Shown here piece by piece: positions 43,039 to 51,599 of a DNA stretch of 64,000 nucleotides. The position numbers and the translations under genes were made by a program. Every line of letters starts with the position of its first letter. The first letter of the stretch is position 1. This DNA comes from Pacificoceanicola sp048553275 (GTDB taxonomy: Bacteria > Pseudomonadota > Alphaproteobacteria > Rhodobacterales > Rhodobacteraceae). Location: the NCBI RefSeq assembly GCF_048553275.1, contig NZ_JBLZMW010000006.1, forward strand, positions 1-64,000, in the 5' to 3' direction. Below the pieces are notes generated by a model. The model was not told where the DNA came from, ran no database searches, and saw only the letters and a list, made by a program, of their open reading frames with translations.

Positions 43039-44253
43039 TCAGGCAACAGCATGGGCCAGAGCGCACTGTCGCCAAAGAACCGTCAGCGCCTCGACCAGCC
43101 GGTTGATGTCCGCGTCAGTGTGCAGGGGCGAGGGGGTAAAGCGCAGGCGTTCGGTGCCTTTGGGGACCGTAGGATAGTTGATCGGCTGAACATAGATGCC
43201 GTAATCGTTCATCAAGATGTCCGCCAGCATCCGGCATTTGACCGGATCCTTGATCATCACAGGGATGATGTGGCTGGGGTTGTCCAGGTGCGGAATGCCG
43301 CGCTTGTCGAGCATGTCGCGCAACCGGGCAACCTGCCTGCGTTGCATCTCGCGTTCGGTCTGCGAGGTCTTGAGATGTGCAATCGAAACCTGGGCTGCCG
43401 CCGCGACGGCGGGGGGCAGAGCGGTGGTAAAGATAAAGCCGCTGGCAAAGGAGCGGATGAAATCACAAAGCGCCCTGGATCCGGAAATATAGCCGCCCAT
43501 GCAGCCATAGGCCTTGCCCAGCGTGCCTTCGATCAGGGTGATGCGATCGGCCAGCCCTTCGCGTTCGCTGATGCCACCGCCGCGCGGACCGTAAAGGCCA
43601 ACGGCATGAACTTCGTCCAGATAGGTCATCGCGCCGTGCTTTTCGGCGACTTCGACGATCTCGGCCATCGGGCTGATGTCGCCGTCCATGGAATAGACCG
43701 ATTCAAAGGCGACGATCTTGGGCGCATTGGCCGGCAGGGCGGCAAGTTTGCGATCCAGGTCTTCGGGATCGTTGTGTTTCCAGATCACCTTCTTGGCACG
43801 GGAATGGCGGATGCCTTCGATCATCGAGGCGTGATTGAGCGCATCGGAGAGGATCACCGCATCGGGCAGGCGGCTGCCCAGTGTTGAAAGCGCCGCCCAG
43901 TTCGAGACATAGCCGGAGGTGAACAGCAGGGCGGCTTCCTTGCCATGCAGATCGGCCAGTTCGGCTTCCAGCCTGACGTGGTGGTGATTGGTCCCCGAGA
44001 TATTCCGCGTCCCGCCAGCCCCGGCGCCGCATTGGTCGACCGCGTCCTTCATGGCCTGGCGCACCGCTTCGTGCTGACCCATGCCGAGATAGTCGTTCGA
44101 ACACCAGACCGTGACCTCGTCGGGGGCATCGTGATCATAGCTCTTGGCGATGGGAAAATTCCCGCAGCGGCGTTCAAGTTCGGCGAAGATCCGATAGTTG
44201 CCTTCTTCCTTGAGCGCATTGAGCTGCGCATTGAACATGGTATCAAATTCCAT
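43039..44253 (-). CDS. hemA: 5-aminolevulinate synthase
   Basis: A 404-residue PLP enzyme joining glycine and succinyl-CoA, the first step of tetrapyrrole synthesis in alphaproteobacteria. It has VWCSNDYLGMGQH, GTRNISGTNHHHVRLE, YLDEVHAVGLYG and the PLP lysine in IEGTLGKAYGCMGG. The start overlaps the end of puhE by 11 bases, so it is coupled to the puh run and rises with pigment synthesis. A second hemA elsewhere is common in relatives. Confidence 0.96.
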   Translation of the reverse strand: MEFDTMFNAQLNALKEEGNYRIFAELERRCGNFPIAKSYDHDAPDEVTVWCSNDYLGMGQHEAVRQAMKDAVDQCGAGAGGTRNISGTNHHHVRLEAELADLHGKEAALLFTSGYVSNWAALSTLGSRLPDAVILSDALNHASMIEGIRHSRAKKVIWKHNDPEDLDRKLAALPANAPKIVAFESVYSMDGDISPMAEIVEVAEKHGAMTYLDEVHAVGLYGPRGGGISEREGLADRITLIEGTLGKAYGCMGGYISGSRALCDFIRSFASGFIFTTALPPAVAAAAQVSIAHLKTSQTEREMQRRQVARLRDMLDKRGIPHLDNPSHIIPVMIKDPVKCRMLADILMNDYGIYVQPINYPTVPKGTERLRFTPSPLHTDADINRLVEALTVLWRQCALAHAVA

Positions 44254-45055
44254 GATTTTCCTCCGGGTGTCGTGTCTTGGTCGTTTCTTTGGGCGCGGGC
44301 AACATCCAGCGCCAGAGCTTGGCGTCGGGCAGGGGAAGCACCATCAACCAGTGTTCCAGAAGCGCCAACGCGGTGATTGCGGTCAGCAGGGCAAAGCCTG
44401 TCGTGTCTTGCAGGGTCTCGGCGGAATAGAGCCGTTCCAGCCAGCAGGCGGTGGCAAAGGTCAGCGCCGTGACCGAGATCGGAAAAACCCAGTTGAGCCG
44501 CTGAATGCGGAAATGGCTTGCCAGATGCGCGAGCGCCTTGGGGATGAACTCGGTGTTGATGCGCGGCACCCCGAAGTAGAGGTTCAGCTTGGCCGAGATG
44601 CGCGCGAAATAGAGGATCGTGTAGGTCCAGAGCCCGAAAGTGTTTTCCGACCCTTCGCCAAAGAGCCACAGCACGATGAGAAAGCCGGTCAGGACCATTT
44701 CGTGATAGGCGACGGTGCCCCAGGCCCGGATGAAACGTTCCCACTCGGGCAGCTCATCAGGGCAGGGATAGAGATTGGGGCCGGTGATGGTTCCGGTCAG
44801 GAAAGACAGCTCGATCCAACCCCATATCGCAAGCGCCGCCAGAAAGGCGTAATAGGCGCTGGCGGAAGACGTGGCAGTCAGCGTGTTGTCAAAGGCCCAA
44901 ATGCCAAGCACCAGAACGGGCAGAGCGGCCAGGGTGGCGCCCAGACGGGCACGGGCGCCCGCGCGTTCGGCATATCGCACAACGATCAGGATCGCCCCGG
45001 TGGAAAACCACCACAGGAACAGCGCAGCAAGCGCGGCGATCCAGGGGCTGCTCAT
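44243..45055 (-). CDS. puhE: PuhE, photosynthetic complex assembly protein
   Basis: A 270-residue membrane protein (DUF3623 type) with about seven hydrophobic helices. Conserved stretches include ITGPNLYPCPDELPEWERFI, then AYHEMVL, and ARISAKLNLYFGVPRINTEF. It is needed for normal reaction-centre levels, but its mechanism is unknown. The ATG at 45055 gives the usual N-terminus MSSPWIAALAALFLWW. It sits between acsF and hemA, the standard Rhodobacterales order. Confidence 0.93.
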   Translation of the reverse strand: MSSPWIAALAALFLWWFSTGAILIVVRYAERAGARARLGATLAALPVLVLGIWAFDNTLTATSSASAYYAFLAALAIWGWIELSFLTGTITGPNLYPCPDELPEWERFIRAWGTVAYHEMVLTGFLIVLWLFGEGSENTFGLWTYTILYFARISAKLNLYFGVPRINTEFIPKALAHLASHFRIQRLNWVFPISVTALTFATACWLERLYSAETLQDTTGFALLTAITALALLEHWLMVLPLPDAKLWRWMLPAPKETTKTRHPEENHGI

Positions 45056-45098
45056 GGCTGGCCCCCTTGCACCCTGCGATATGCCGAACCAAGGCCCA

Positions 45099-46226
45099 TC
45101 AGTAGGCGGGCTCAAGCCGGGTGCTGGCCGGCACGCGGTGCTTTTTCGCCGGGATCGTATAGAGCGAGACAAAGGCCATCCCCGCCCGCGCCTGTGCCGA
45201 CAGCCGCTTGGCCAAGGCGCCAAGTCCCTTGGCATGCCGCGCTTGATCGAGATCGGCATTGGCCTTTTGCAGGCGTTTGAGACCGGCCGCCCAACGCGGG
45301 TGGTCGATGTCCAGCGTGATCGGGAAGATCTGCTTGGTCAGCGCGCTTGTCTTGACGAAAACCTCATGGCCGTACCAATCGGGATCGACGCCAAGCGCCT
45401 TGTGGAACACCGGGCGCTGATGATCACGCACATGCATCGTGGCATAGACCGCCGTGAGGAAGAACTTGATCCACAGTACATTTTTGCCAGAGGTCAGCTT
45501 GGGGTCCGTCTTCATCAGCAGAGCGAAGGCCTCTCCATGGCTGAACTCGTCGTTGCACCATTCCTCGAACCACTTGAAGATCGGGTGGAAGCGATGTTCG
45601 GGGTGCGCCTGCAGGTGGCGGAAGATCGTGATATAGCGCGCATAGCCGATCTTTTCTGACAGGTAGGTGGCGTAATAGATGAACTTGGGCCGGAAATACG
45701 TGTACTTCTTGGACTGCGTCAGAAACCCGAGGTTCACCGCAACGCCCGCCTCGCGCAGGGCATCGTTGATGAAACCGGCGTGCCGCGCCTCATCCCGCGC
45801 CATCAGCTGGAACAGCTGGGTGATGTCCTTGTTCGCGCCGCGCCGTTTCATTTCCTTGTACAGAACGCAGCCGGAAAACTCCGCTGTGCAGGAGGAGATC
45901 AGAAAGTCGATGAATTCCTTGCGCAGGGCCGGGTCCATCCCCTCCCAATCAACGTGATCCCAGTCTTCGTTCTTCTTGAAGTGGCCCTTGTTGGGGTCGC
46001 TGACCATTTGCGCGATCAGCTTGTCCCAGTCCTCGCGGACCGATGAGACGTCGATCGCGTCCAGCTCGTCGAAATCCGTGGTATAGAAGCGCGGTGTCAG
46101 CAGGGTGTTCTGCATGGCGACGTCGGTGGCTGCCTTGCTGTCAAACGCGGCCTGCGCTTCCTGAATGGCGAGGCTTTCTTCCACGCTTGTGGCATCGGCG
46201 GTGTGTTTTGCGGTTTGCATGTTCAT
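45099..46226 (-). CDS. acsF: AcsF, oxygen-dependent Mg-protoporphyrin monomethyl ester cyclase
   Basis: A 375-residue di-iron oxygenase that forms the fifth ring of bacteriochlorophyll. Iron ligands are in CTAEFSGCVLYKE, ARDEARHAGF (EXXH) and CNDEFSHGEAFAL (second EXXH). The start MNMQTAK at 46226 overlaps the bciE stop. The oxygen-independent BchE was not found in the window, so ring closure here depends on O2, as expected of an aerobic phototroph. Confidence 0.96.
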   Translation of the reverse strand: MNMQTAKHTADATSVEESLAIQEAQAAFDSKAATDVAMQNTLLTPRFYTTDFDELDAIDVSSVREDWDKLIAQMVSDPNKGHFKKNEDWDHVDWEGMDPALRKEFIDFLISSCTAEFSGCVLYKEMKRRGANKDITQLFQLMARDEARHAGFINDALREAGVAVNLGFLTQSKKYTYFRPKFIYYATYLSEKIGYARYITIFRHLQAHPEHRFHPIFKWFEEWCNDEFSHGEAFALLMKTDPKLTSGKNVLWIKFFLTAVYATMHVRDHQRPVFHKALGVDPDWYGHEVFVKTSALTKQIFPITLDIDHPRWAAGLKRLQKANADLDQARHAKGLGALAKRLSAQARAGMAFVSLYTIPAKKHRVPASTRLEPAY

Positions 46227-46519
46227 AGCGTCACCTCTTCCGAAAAGGAGAACTCGCACAGCTCCATGACTTCGAAGTCCCCGGTCATCCGGGTCCAGAG
46301 TCGTTCGAGAGAAGAGGCGCGCACGATGGTCGCCTCGCGGTCTTCGCGGACCACTTCGCCATAGGGCGCCATGATCTGTGGTCCGTGAACCTTGACCTCG
46401 TCGCCCGGATAGACCGTGGCACCGTTGTTGAACCGCACATGCGCGTGCAGGCTCTCAAAGCAATGTGACACCTCGACGGTGCACGGGGCGCGTTCGATTT
46501 CCTTGGTAAGCCATCCCAT
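46223..46519 (-). CDS. bciE: BciE-like auxiliary subunit of the AcsF cyclase
   Basis: A 98-residue acidic soluble protein whose stop overlaps the acsF start (ATGA). It has HAHVRFNNGATVYPGDEVKV, then VHGPQIMAPYGEVVREDR. In Rhodobacter sphaeroides the small gene immediately upstream of acsF encodes BciE, which AcsF of alphaproteobacteria needs for activity. Position, size and coupling agree. The sequence match is from memory, so the name is probable, not proven. Confidence 0.8.
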   Translation of the reverse strand: MGWLTKEIERAPCTVEVSHCFESLHAHVRFNNGATVYPGDEVKVHGPQIMAPYGEVVREDREATIVRASSLERLWTRMTGDFEVMELCEFSFSEEVTL

Positions 46520-46534
46520 TTATTGGCTCCTCTC

Positions 46535-46996
46535 CTATTGTGCCAAAAGCCGCGCGAAGGCCTTGGCGTTATCCGCACCGAATCCCATTAAATCGGCGCG
46601 CCAGCCTGTGCTGGGGTCGTGAATTTCCATGCGTCCTGTGTCCTTTTGCAAAAGCACGACCGGGGCGTCAGGCGCGACGCCGGTCTTCTTTCTTTCGTGC
46701 AGCAGGACCCGGTAGACACCGGAAATGAAACCGCCCTGTTCGGGCGTGAGGTCTGCGATCAGGGTGCCGTCAGGCGCATGCACCTGGGCAGCGCCGGACA
46801 TGTCGCCGGACAGTACCATTTCGCGTTCGATGACCACCGCGCCCTCGGGCAGGGTGGCGACAAGCGGTTGCCCGGTCAGCCGTGCGAGTGTGACCACCGC
46901 CAGTACAGTCAGCACCAGAACCAACATGGCGCGCACCATGCGCCGGGGCACGAGGTCTCGGTCATAGGGCTGGGCGTGGGTGTCGATCTGGGTCAT
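46535..46996 (-). CDS. puhC: PuhC, photosynthetic complex assembly protein
   Basis: A 153-residue protein with one N-terminal membrane anchor (MVRAMLVLVLTVLAVVTLAR) and a periplasmic domain. Typical segments are RLTGQPLVATLPEGAVVIER and LTPEQGGFISGVYRVLLHER. PuhC helps build the LH1-reaction centre complex. It stands between puhB and bciE in the conserved puhABC-acsF order. Confidence 0.93.
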   Translation of the reverse strand: MTQIDTHAQPYDRDLVPRRMVRAMLVLVLTVLAVVTLARLTGQPLVATLPEGAVVIEREMVLSGDMSGAAQVHAPDGTLIADLTPEQGGFISGVYRVLLHERKKTGVAPDAPVVLLQKDTGRMEIHDPSTGWRADLMGFGADNAKAFARLLAQ

Positions 46997-47011
46997 GAAC
47001 CGGGTCTTCCT

Positions 47012-47650
47012 TTATTCCGCCGCAACGGCGGCTGTGGCGGGCAGGGGCTGCCGCGCGACCTTGGGGGTGCTGATCTGCGCCTCGGCGGCCTCGGCCAGCA
47101 AATGCGCGATCTTTTCGGCGTTGGGGATGCAGCGCAGGGCGGGTTGCGTGCGCTGCATCTTCCACGGGCGCACATGCGGCCAGCACACCAGATAAGACAG
47201 GCGTGTGTCGCCCAGCAAGTCCAGCGCGATCGTCCCGGTGCCGTTGCGGCGCAGCGCCAGATCGGCGCGGGAAATCTGCGAGAAGGGCAGGTTCAACGTC
47301 ACGGTCAGGGCCGCGCCGATGCGCATGGCCACGCGGCGATTGGTGATCGTGTAGACCGTTGCCCGCGCCTGAATGAAACCGACCAGCATCAGCAGCGCCG
47401 CGGCAATCCCGCCGAGTACGACAAACGGAAAGGACGCCGCAAAGGCCGAGGCAAGACTGACCTGATCGATGAGCGTGCCGAACCGCCACAGCGCCAGCGC
47501 CAGGAAGTAGAGCGCCACCCACTTGAGGTTCAGCGAGTCCATCGTCAGCGCCCACCAATCCGGGCGCCCCTGCCAGAGGATTTTCTCGCCCTCTGGCGGG
47601 CGCTCGGGCAGGCCCTGGACGGGTTCGAAGGCGAAGTCATCGTGGCTCAT
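47012..47650 (-). CDS. puhB: PuhB, reaction-centre assembly factor
   Basis: A 212-residue membrane protein with two or three helices and a bacterial PH-like domain (ARATVYTITNRRVAMRIGAA, then LNLPFSQISRADLAL). It begins MSHDDFAFEPVQGLPERPPE. PuhB dimers assist early reaction-centre assembly. It follows puhA by 32 bases. Confidence 0.93.
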   Translation of the reverse strand: MSHDDFAFEPVQGLPERPPEGEKILWQGRPDWWALTMDSLNLKWVALYFLALALWRFGTLIDQVSLASAFAASFPFVVLGGIAAALLMLVGFIQARATVYTITNRRVAMRIGAALTVTLNLPFSQISRADLALRRNGTGTIALDLLGDTRLSYLVCWPHVRPWKMQRTQPALRCIPNAEKIAHLLAEAAEAQISTPKVARQPLPATAAVAAE

Positions 47651-47682
47651 CGTGGCGCTCCTTGGTCCGGGTCAAATCGGGA

Positions 47683-48450
47683 TCAGCCCAGCACCGGCGC
47701 TTGCCGCGCCTCGCTGGCATAGAGCGTACCGCCCCCGTAATATCCCATGATCTTGTCTTCTTCGAGCAGGGTAACCTGACGCGGCGAGGCATGTTTCGGC
47801 ACGCCGGGGAAATGCTTGCCAAAAATCAGGCGAACCTTGACGTGGCTTTTCCAGATCCGCGCGACGGTCATCGGGATCAGGCGTTTGCCGCCGCCGTCTT
47901 TCAGAGTAACCTCAAGATACCGCACCAGTTGCTCTGGCTCGTCGATCCACATGTCGCTGATCGTGCCGACGATCTCGCCATCGCCTGCCTTGACCGGCAA
48001 TCCGCGCGGATCACGGCCCGAGGCGACGTGGAAGCCGTCCTTGGCGCTCATCGGGACGATCTTGGGATGGCCATGGCCATCAAGCTCCGGCACATCGCGG
48101 CGCGGTGCCCAGGAGGCCGGGCCAACGCCATCCGCCATCGGATCGCCCGTCGGCTCGAACGGAAAGCCATTGCCGGCAGCGGTCTTTTCAAGCGGCAGGT
48201 TTGCGCGTTCCGCCTTCTGTCCGGAGGGCACAGTGACGTCGCCGCGGCCATGCGGCAGTTTGAAGGTCTTGTCCGAGGGGACGGGGAACATGCCCTGATT
48301 GGCAGATGGCTTCCCATCGTCATCCTCAAGCGGATAGCCCTCGCGCATGTTCTCGCGCTGGATGTAGAAAATCAGCAGCGCAAAGAAGACCCAGAACAGC
48401 CAAAGGCTCAGGCTCGCCAGATCGAAATTTCCGAAAAACGGTTCAGTCAT
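47683..48450 (-). CDS. puhA: Reaction centre H subunit
   Basis: A 255-residue subunit with a single N-terminal helix (LASLSLWLFWVFFALLIFYI) and a large cytoplasmic domain. It has REGYPLEDDDG, RGLPVKAGDGEIVGTISDMW and a C-terminal barrel part with QVTLLEEDKIMGYYGGGTLY. It caps the L/M core and shapes the QB pocket. It is co-directional with lhaA upstream (30-base gap). Confidence 0.97.
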   Translation of the reverse strand: MTEPFFGNFDLASLSLWLFWVFFALLIFYIQRENMREGYPLEDDDGKPSANQGMFPVPSDKTFKLPHGRGDVTVPSGQKAERANLPLEKTAAGNGFPFEPTGDPMADGVGPASWAPRRDVPELDGHGHPKIVPMSAKDGFHVASGRDPRGLPVKAGDGEIVGTISDMWIDEPEQLVRYLEVTLKDGGGKRLIPMTVARIWKSHVKVRLIFGKHFPGVPKHASPRQVTLLEEDKIMGYYGGGTLYASEARQAPVLG

Positions 48451-48480
48451 GTCACTTTCCTTTCAAAAAGCGCGGCAAAG

Positions 48481-49917
48481 TCATGTCGGGAAGTCGGCCA
48501 GGCCGATACGGGCCGCCTCTCGTTGGGTGGTGGCGGGGCGGACGAAACGCACCAGCGGGCCAAGCGCCGCGAGGGTGAGAAACAGCAGCCCGATCTCGAT
48601 GTGATAGACAAAGGAATAGCCGGTCGCAGGCGAGTTCAGCGCTTCGCCAAGCTGTCCAGAGAGGGCCATTGACCCGATCCAGTCGCGCAAGCCGCCACCG
48701 AGGGCGATGGCCAGGCCCGCCCCGGTCGCCTGCGCCGCGCCCCATGCGCCAAGCGCGAGGCCGTGACCGGCAAGCCCCTTGACCGGCATGGTCATCGCGG
48801 CCGTCAGGGTCGACACCGCAAACAGTCCGCCGCCAAACCCGATCAGGGTGGCCCCGGCAAAGAACATCAGCGGCGATCCCATGGGTGCGGAAAACACCAC
48901 GACGGAAAAGGCAACAATACCGGACAAAAGCCCCATCGCCGCCAGCCGCATGGCATTGCTGCCCTTGGCCAGCATGCGCCCGGCCAGGGTAAAGCCCGCC
49001 AGCGCGCCGACCGCCCAGACCGCTGTCAGAAGCGTGGTGGATGACACGGACAACCCGAGGATTTCACCGCCGTAAGGCTCCAGAAGCACGTCCTGCATGT
49101 TGAAACCGATTGTGCCGATGAAAACCACGGCCAGAAGCCGCCCGGCCTGACCACCCGCGATCAGATCGTTCCAGGCGTCGCGGAAGCGTGGGCGCGGCGC
49201 GGCGCGTTCTTCGGCGCTCATCGGGCGGACCTTTTCCTGCTTCCAAAGCGCGATCATGTTCAGAACGATGCCGACAACCGCGGCACCCTGGACCACGCGC
49301 ACGAGCGTCAGCGGCGTGAAATCCCGCAACAGCCAGCCGATGACGAGCGACGACAGGCCCATGCCCACCAGAAACATCACGTAGAGCAGGGCGACGACGC
49401 GCGGGCGCGTTTCATCGGTTGCACGATCGGTCGCCAATGCCAACCCGGCGGTCTGCGTCATATGCAGCCCGAGGCCGGTCATCAGGAAGGCCAGCGCGGC
49501 CAGCACTTCCCCGGCAAAGGGGACATGGTGAACGGTGTCACCCGACAGAACCAAGAGCGCGAAGGGCATGACCGCCAGCCCGCCCATCTGCCAAAGCGAG
49601 CCGAACCAGAGATAGGGGATGCGCTTCCAGCCAATTGCGCTGCGGTGCGTGTCCGAGCGGAAACCCAGCAGGGTGCGGAACGGCGCGATCAGCACCGGCA
49701 GCGCGATCATCACCGCGACGATGGTCGCGGCAACGGACAGCTCGACGATCATCACGCGGTTCAGCGTGCCAAGCAGCATGACAGAGGCCATGCCCACCGA
49801 AACCTGAAACAACGACAGCCGGAAAAGCTGTCCCATGGGCAAGCCTTCGCTGGCCGCATCGGCAAACGGCAACAGCCGCGTTGTCAAAAGCTTGAGGTGG
49901 GCGGGGCGCAGGATCAT
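48481..49917 (-). CDS. lhaA: LhaA, light-harvesting 1 assembly (PucC/BCD family MFS)
   Basis: A 478-residue membrane protein with about twelve helices, of the PucC/bacteriochlorophyll-delivery MFS family. It has GTLNRVMIVELSVAATIVAV, then FRSDTHRSAIGWKRIPYLWF. It is needed for efficient LH1 assembly and may deliver pigment. The frame is open to 50088, but the ATG at 49917 overlaps the bchM stop (ATGA) and gives the family start. A paralogue lies at 62015-63307. Confidence 0.94.
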   Translation of the reverse strand: MILRPAHLKLLTTRLLPFADAASEGLPMGQLFRLSLFQVSVGMASVMLLGTLNRVMIVELSVAATIVAVMIALPVLIAPFRTLLGFRSDTHRSAIGWKRIPYLWFGSLWQMGGLAVMPFALLVLSGDTVHHVPFAGEVLAALAFLMTGLGLHMTQTAGLALATDRATDETRPRVVALLYVMFLVGMGLSSLVIGWLLRDFTPLTLVRVVQGAAVVGIVLNMIALWKQEKVRPMSAEERAAPRPRFRDAWNDLIAGGQAGRLLAVVFIGTIGFNMQDVLLEPYGGEILGLSVSSTTLLTAVWAVGALAGFTLAGRMLAKGSNAMRLAAMGLLSGIVAFSVVVFSAPMGSPLMFFAGATLIGFGGGLFAVSTLTAAMTMPVKGLAGHGLALGAWGAAQATGAGLAIALGGGLRDWIGSMALSGQLGEALNSPATGYSFVYHIEIGLLFLTLAALGPLVRFVRPATTQREAARIGLADFPT

Positions 49918-50597
49918 GCGGCAAGCTCCATCGCCTGAGAAATGTAAAACCCGACGTTGATGCGGTTCAGGGGGATCAGACGACCGGGGGCATCGGCCTT
50001 GGAATGGGCATGACCGAGCGCATCCGGGGCGTGTGGAACCATGGTCGGGGACCGGTCGGACCGGGGGAAAAACTGGCCCATGCGCCACATCGCCATCAGG
50101 AGCGGTGTGCGCGGCGCGACGGTAAAGACCACCTTGCCGGAGGTGCGGCGTCCCAGACCGTCAAGCGCCCGGATCAGATCGCTTTGCGCATAGTAGATCA
50201 GGCTGTCCATGGCGATCACATGGTCGAACTGGCCCAGGTCGCGTGACAGCATATCGGCGGACAGAAACTGAACGCGCCCGTGCAAATCCAAAGGCAACCG
50301 TTTTTGCGCGATGTCGATCAGGGACGGAGAGATGTCCACCGCAACAATCTGCGCTCCGCGCGCGGCCAAGGCCTCGGTCATCTGACCTGCGCCGCATCCG
50401 GCATCCAGAATGCGGGCGCCGCACAGGTCCTTGGGCAGGCGCGAGAGCATATGTGTGCGCATCTCATCCCGTCCGCGCCGGACAGTGGCACGAATCCGGC
50501 TGACCGGGGCGTCGCTGGTCAGACGTTCCCAGGTGTGGGTCGCCGTCTTGTCGAAATAGGTTTCAACCCGGCTGCGTGTCTGCTCGTAGCTCATCAA
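49914..50597 (-). CDS. bchM: Mg-protoporphyrin IX methyltransferase BchM
   Basis: A 227-residue SAM-dependent methyltransferase acting just after Mg chelatase. It starts MMSYEQTRSRVETYFDKTA. SAM motif I is ILDAGCGAGQMTEAL (about 63-77), followed by IVAVDISPSLIDIAQKR. Its start overlaps the bchL stop. It is in the bchFNBHLM-lhaA-puh superoperon. Confidence 0.95.
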   Translation of the reverse strand: MMSYEQTRSRVETYFDKTATHTWERLTSDAPVSRIRATVRRGRDEMRTHMLSRLPKDLCGARILDAGCGAGQMTEALAARGAQIVAVDISPSLIDIAQKRLPLDLHGRVQFLSADMLSRDLGQFDHVIAMDSLIYYAQSDLIRALDGLGRRTSGKVVFTVAPRTPLLMAMWRMGQFFPRSDRSPTMVPHAPDALGHAHSKADAPGRLIPLNRINVGFYISQAMELAA

Positions 50598-51490
50598 TCG
50601 AACCCCAGCATTTCAAAGATGTCGCGATCTTCCATCGGGGCGGGCGCCAACGGGTCGGTGCCACGCCACAGCGTTTCGGCCAAACGGATGTATTCGGCGC
50701 GACAGGCGACGATGTCCTCTTCGTCGTCCATTTCGAACAGCGTTTTTTTCTTGAGCCGCGAGCGGCGGATGGCGTCGATGTCGGGCATATGCGCGATGCG
50801 GTTGAAACCAACGCGCTCGCAGTAGCGATCCACCTCGTTCGTCTCGCGCGAGCGGTTGGCGATACAGCCCGCAAGGCGCACCTTGTAATTGACTGATTTG
50901 GCCTGCACGGCGGCAATGATGCGGTTCATCGCATAGATGCTGTCAAAGTCGTTGGCCGTGACGATCACCGCGCGGTCCGCATGCTGCAAGGGCGCCGCAA
51001 AACCGCCGCAGACCACATCGCCAAGCACGTCAAAGATCACCACGTCGGTGTCTTCCAGCATGTGGTGCTGCTTGAGCAGTTTGACGGTCTGCCCCACGAC
51101 ATAACCGCCGCAACCGGTGCCGGCGGGCGGACCACCAGCCTCGACGCATTTCACACCGCCCCAGCCCGTGGTCACGAAGTCTTCGGGGCGCAGCTCCTCG
51201 GGGTGGAAATCCACCTCCTTGAGGATGTCGATCACCGTGGGTTGCAGGCGTCCGGTGAGGGTAAAGGTGCTGTCATGCTTGGGATCGCAGCCGATCTGCA
51301 AAACCCGTTTGCCCATCTTGGCAAATGCGGCTGACAGGTTGGAGCTGGTGGTCGATTTCCCAATCCCGCCCTTGCCGTATACGGAAAAGACCTTGGCCCC
51401 TTCGATCTTGGCGGTGGGGTCCTGATGGACCTGAACCGATCCTTCGCCGTCCTGCCCCCGAAGATCGGGGATGTCGTCGCGCGGGCTCAT
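50594..51490 (-). CDS. bchL: Dark-operative protochlorophyllide reductase iron protein BchL
   Basis: A 298-residue NifH-like ATPase. Walker A is YGKGGIGKSTTSS (38-50). Cluster cysteines are in CVEAGGPPAGTGCGG and DVVCGGFAAPL. It feeds electrons to BchN/BchB for light-independent ring D reduction. I chose the ATG at 51490 because GGAGG lies 6 to 10 bases before it; a TTG at 51502 is an open alternative. A 109-base gap separates it from bchH. Confidence 0.96.
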   Translation of the reverse strand: MSPRDDIPDLRGQDGEGSVQVHQDPTAKIEGAKVFSVYGKGGIGKSTTSSNLSAAFAKMGKRVLQIGCDPKHDSTFTLTGRLQPTVIDILKEVDFHPEELRPEDFVTTGWGGVKCVEAGGPPAGTGCGGYVVGQTVKLLKQHHMLEDTDVVIFDVLGDVVCGGFAAPLQHADRAVIVTANDFDSIYAMNRIIAAVQAKSVNYKVRLAGCIANRSRETNEVDRYCERVGFNRIAHMPDIDAIRRSRLKKKTLFEMDDEEDIVACRAEYIRLAETLWRGTDPLAPAPMEDRDIFEMLGFD

Positions 51491-51599
51491 GTGGTCCTCC
51501 AATCGGCTTTCGCCGGAACTCTTGGTGTCGGTGGGAAGAGACTATTCCGGACGTCAGGGCGAAACCCCGGCCCGAAGAGGCGATATGCGCAGCGACCCA

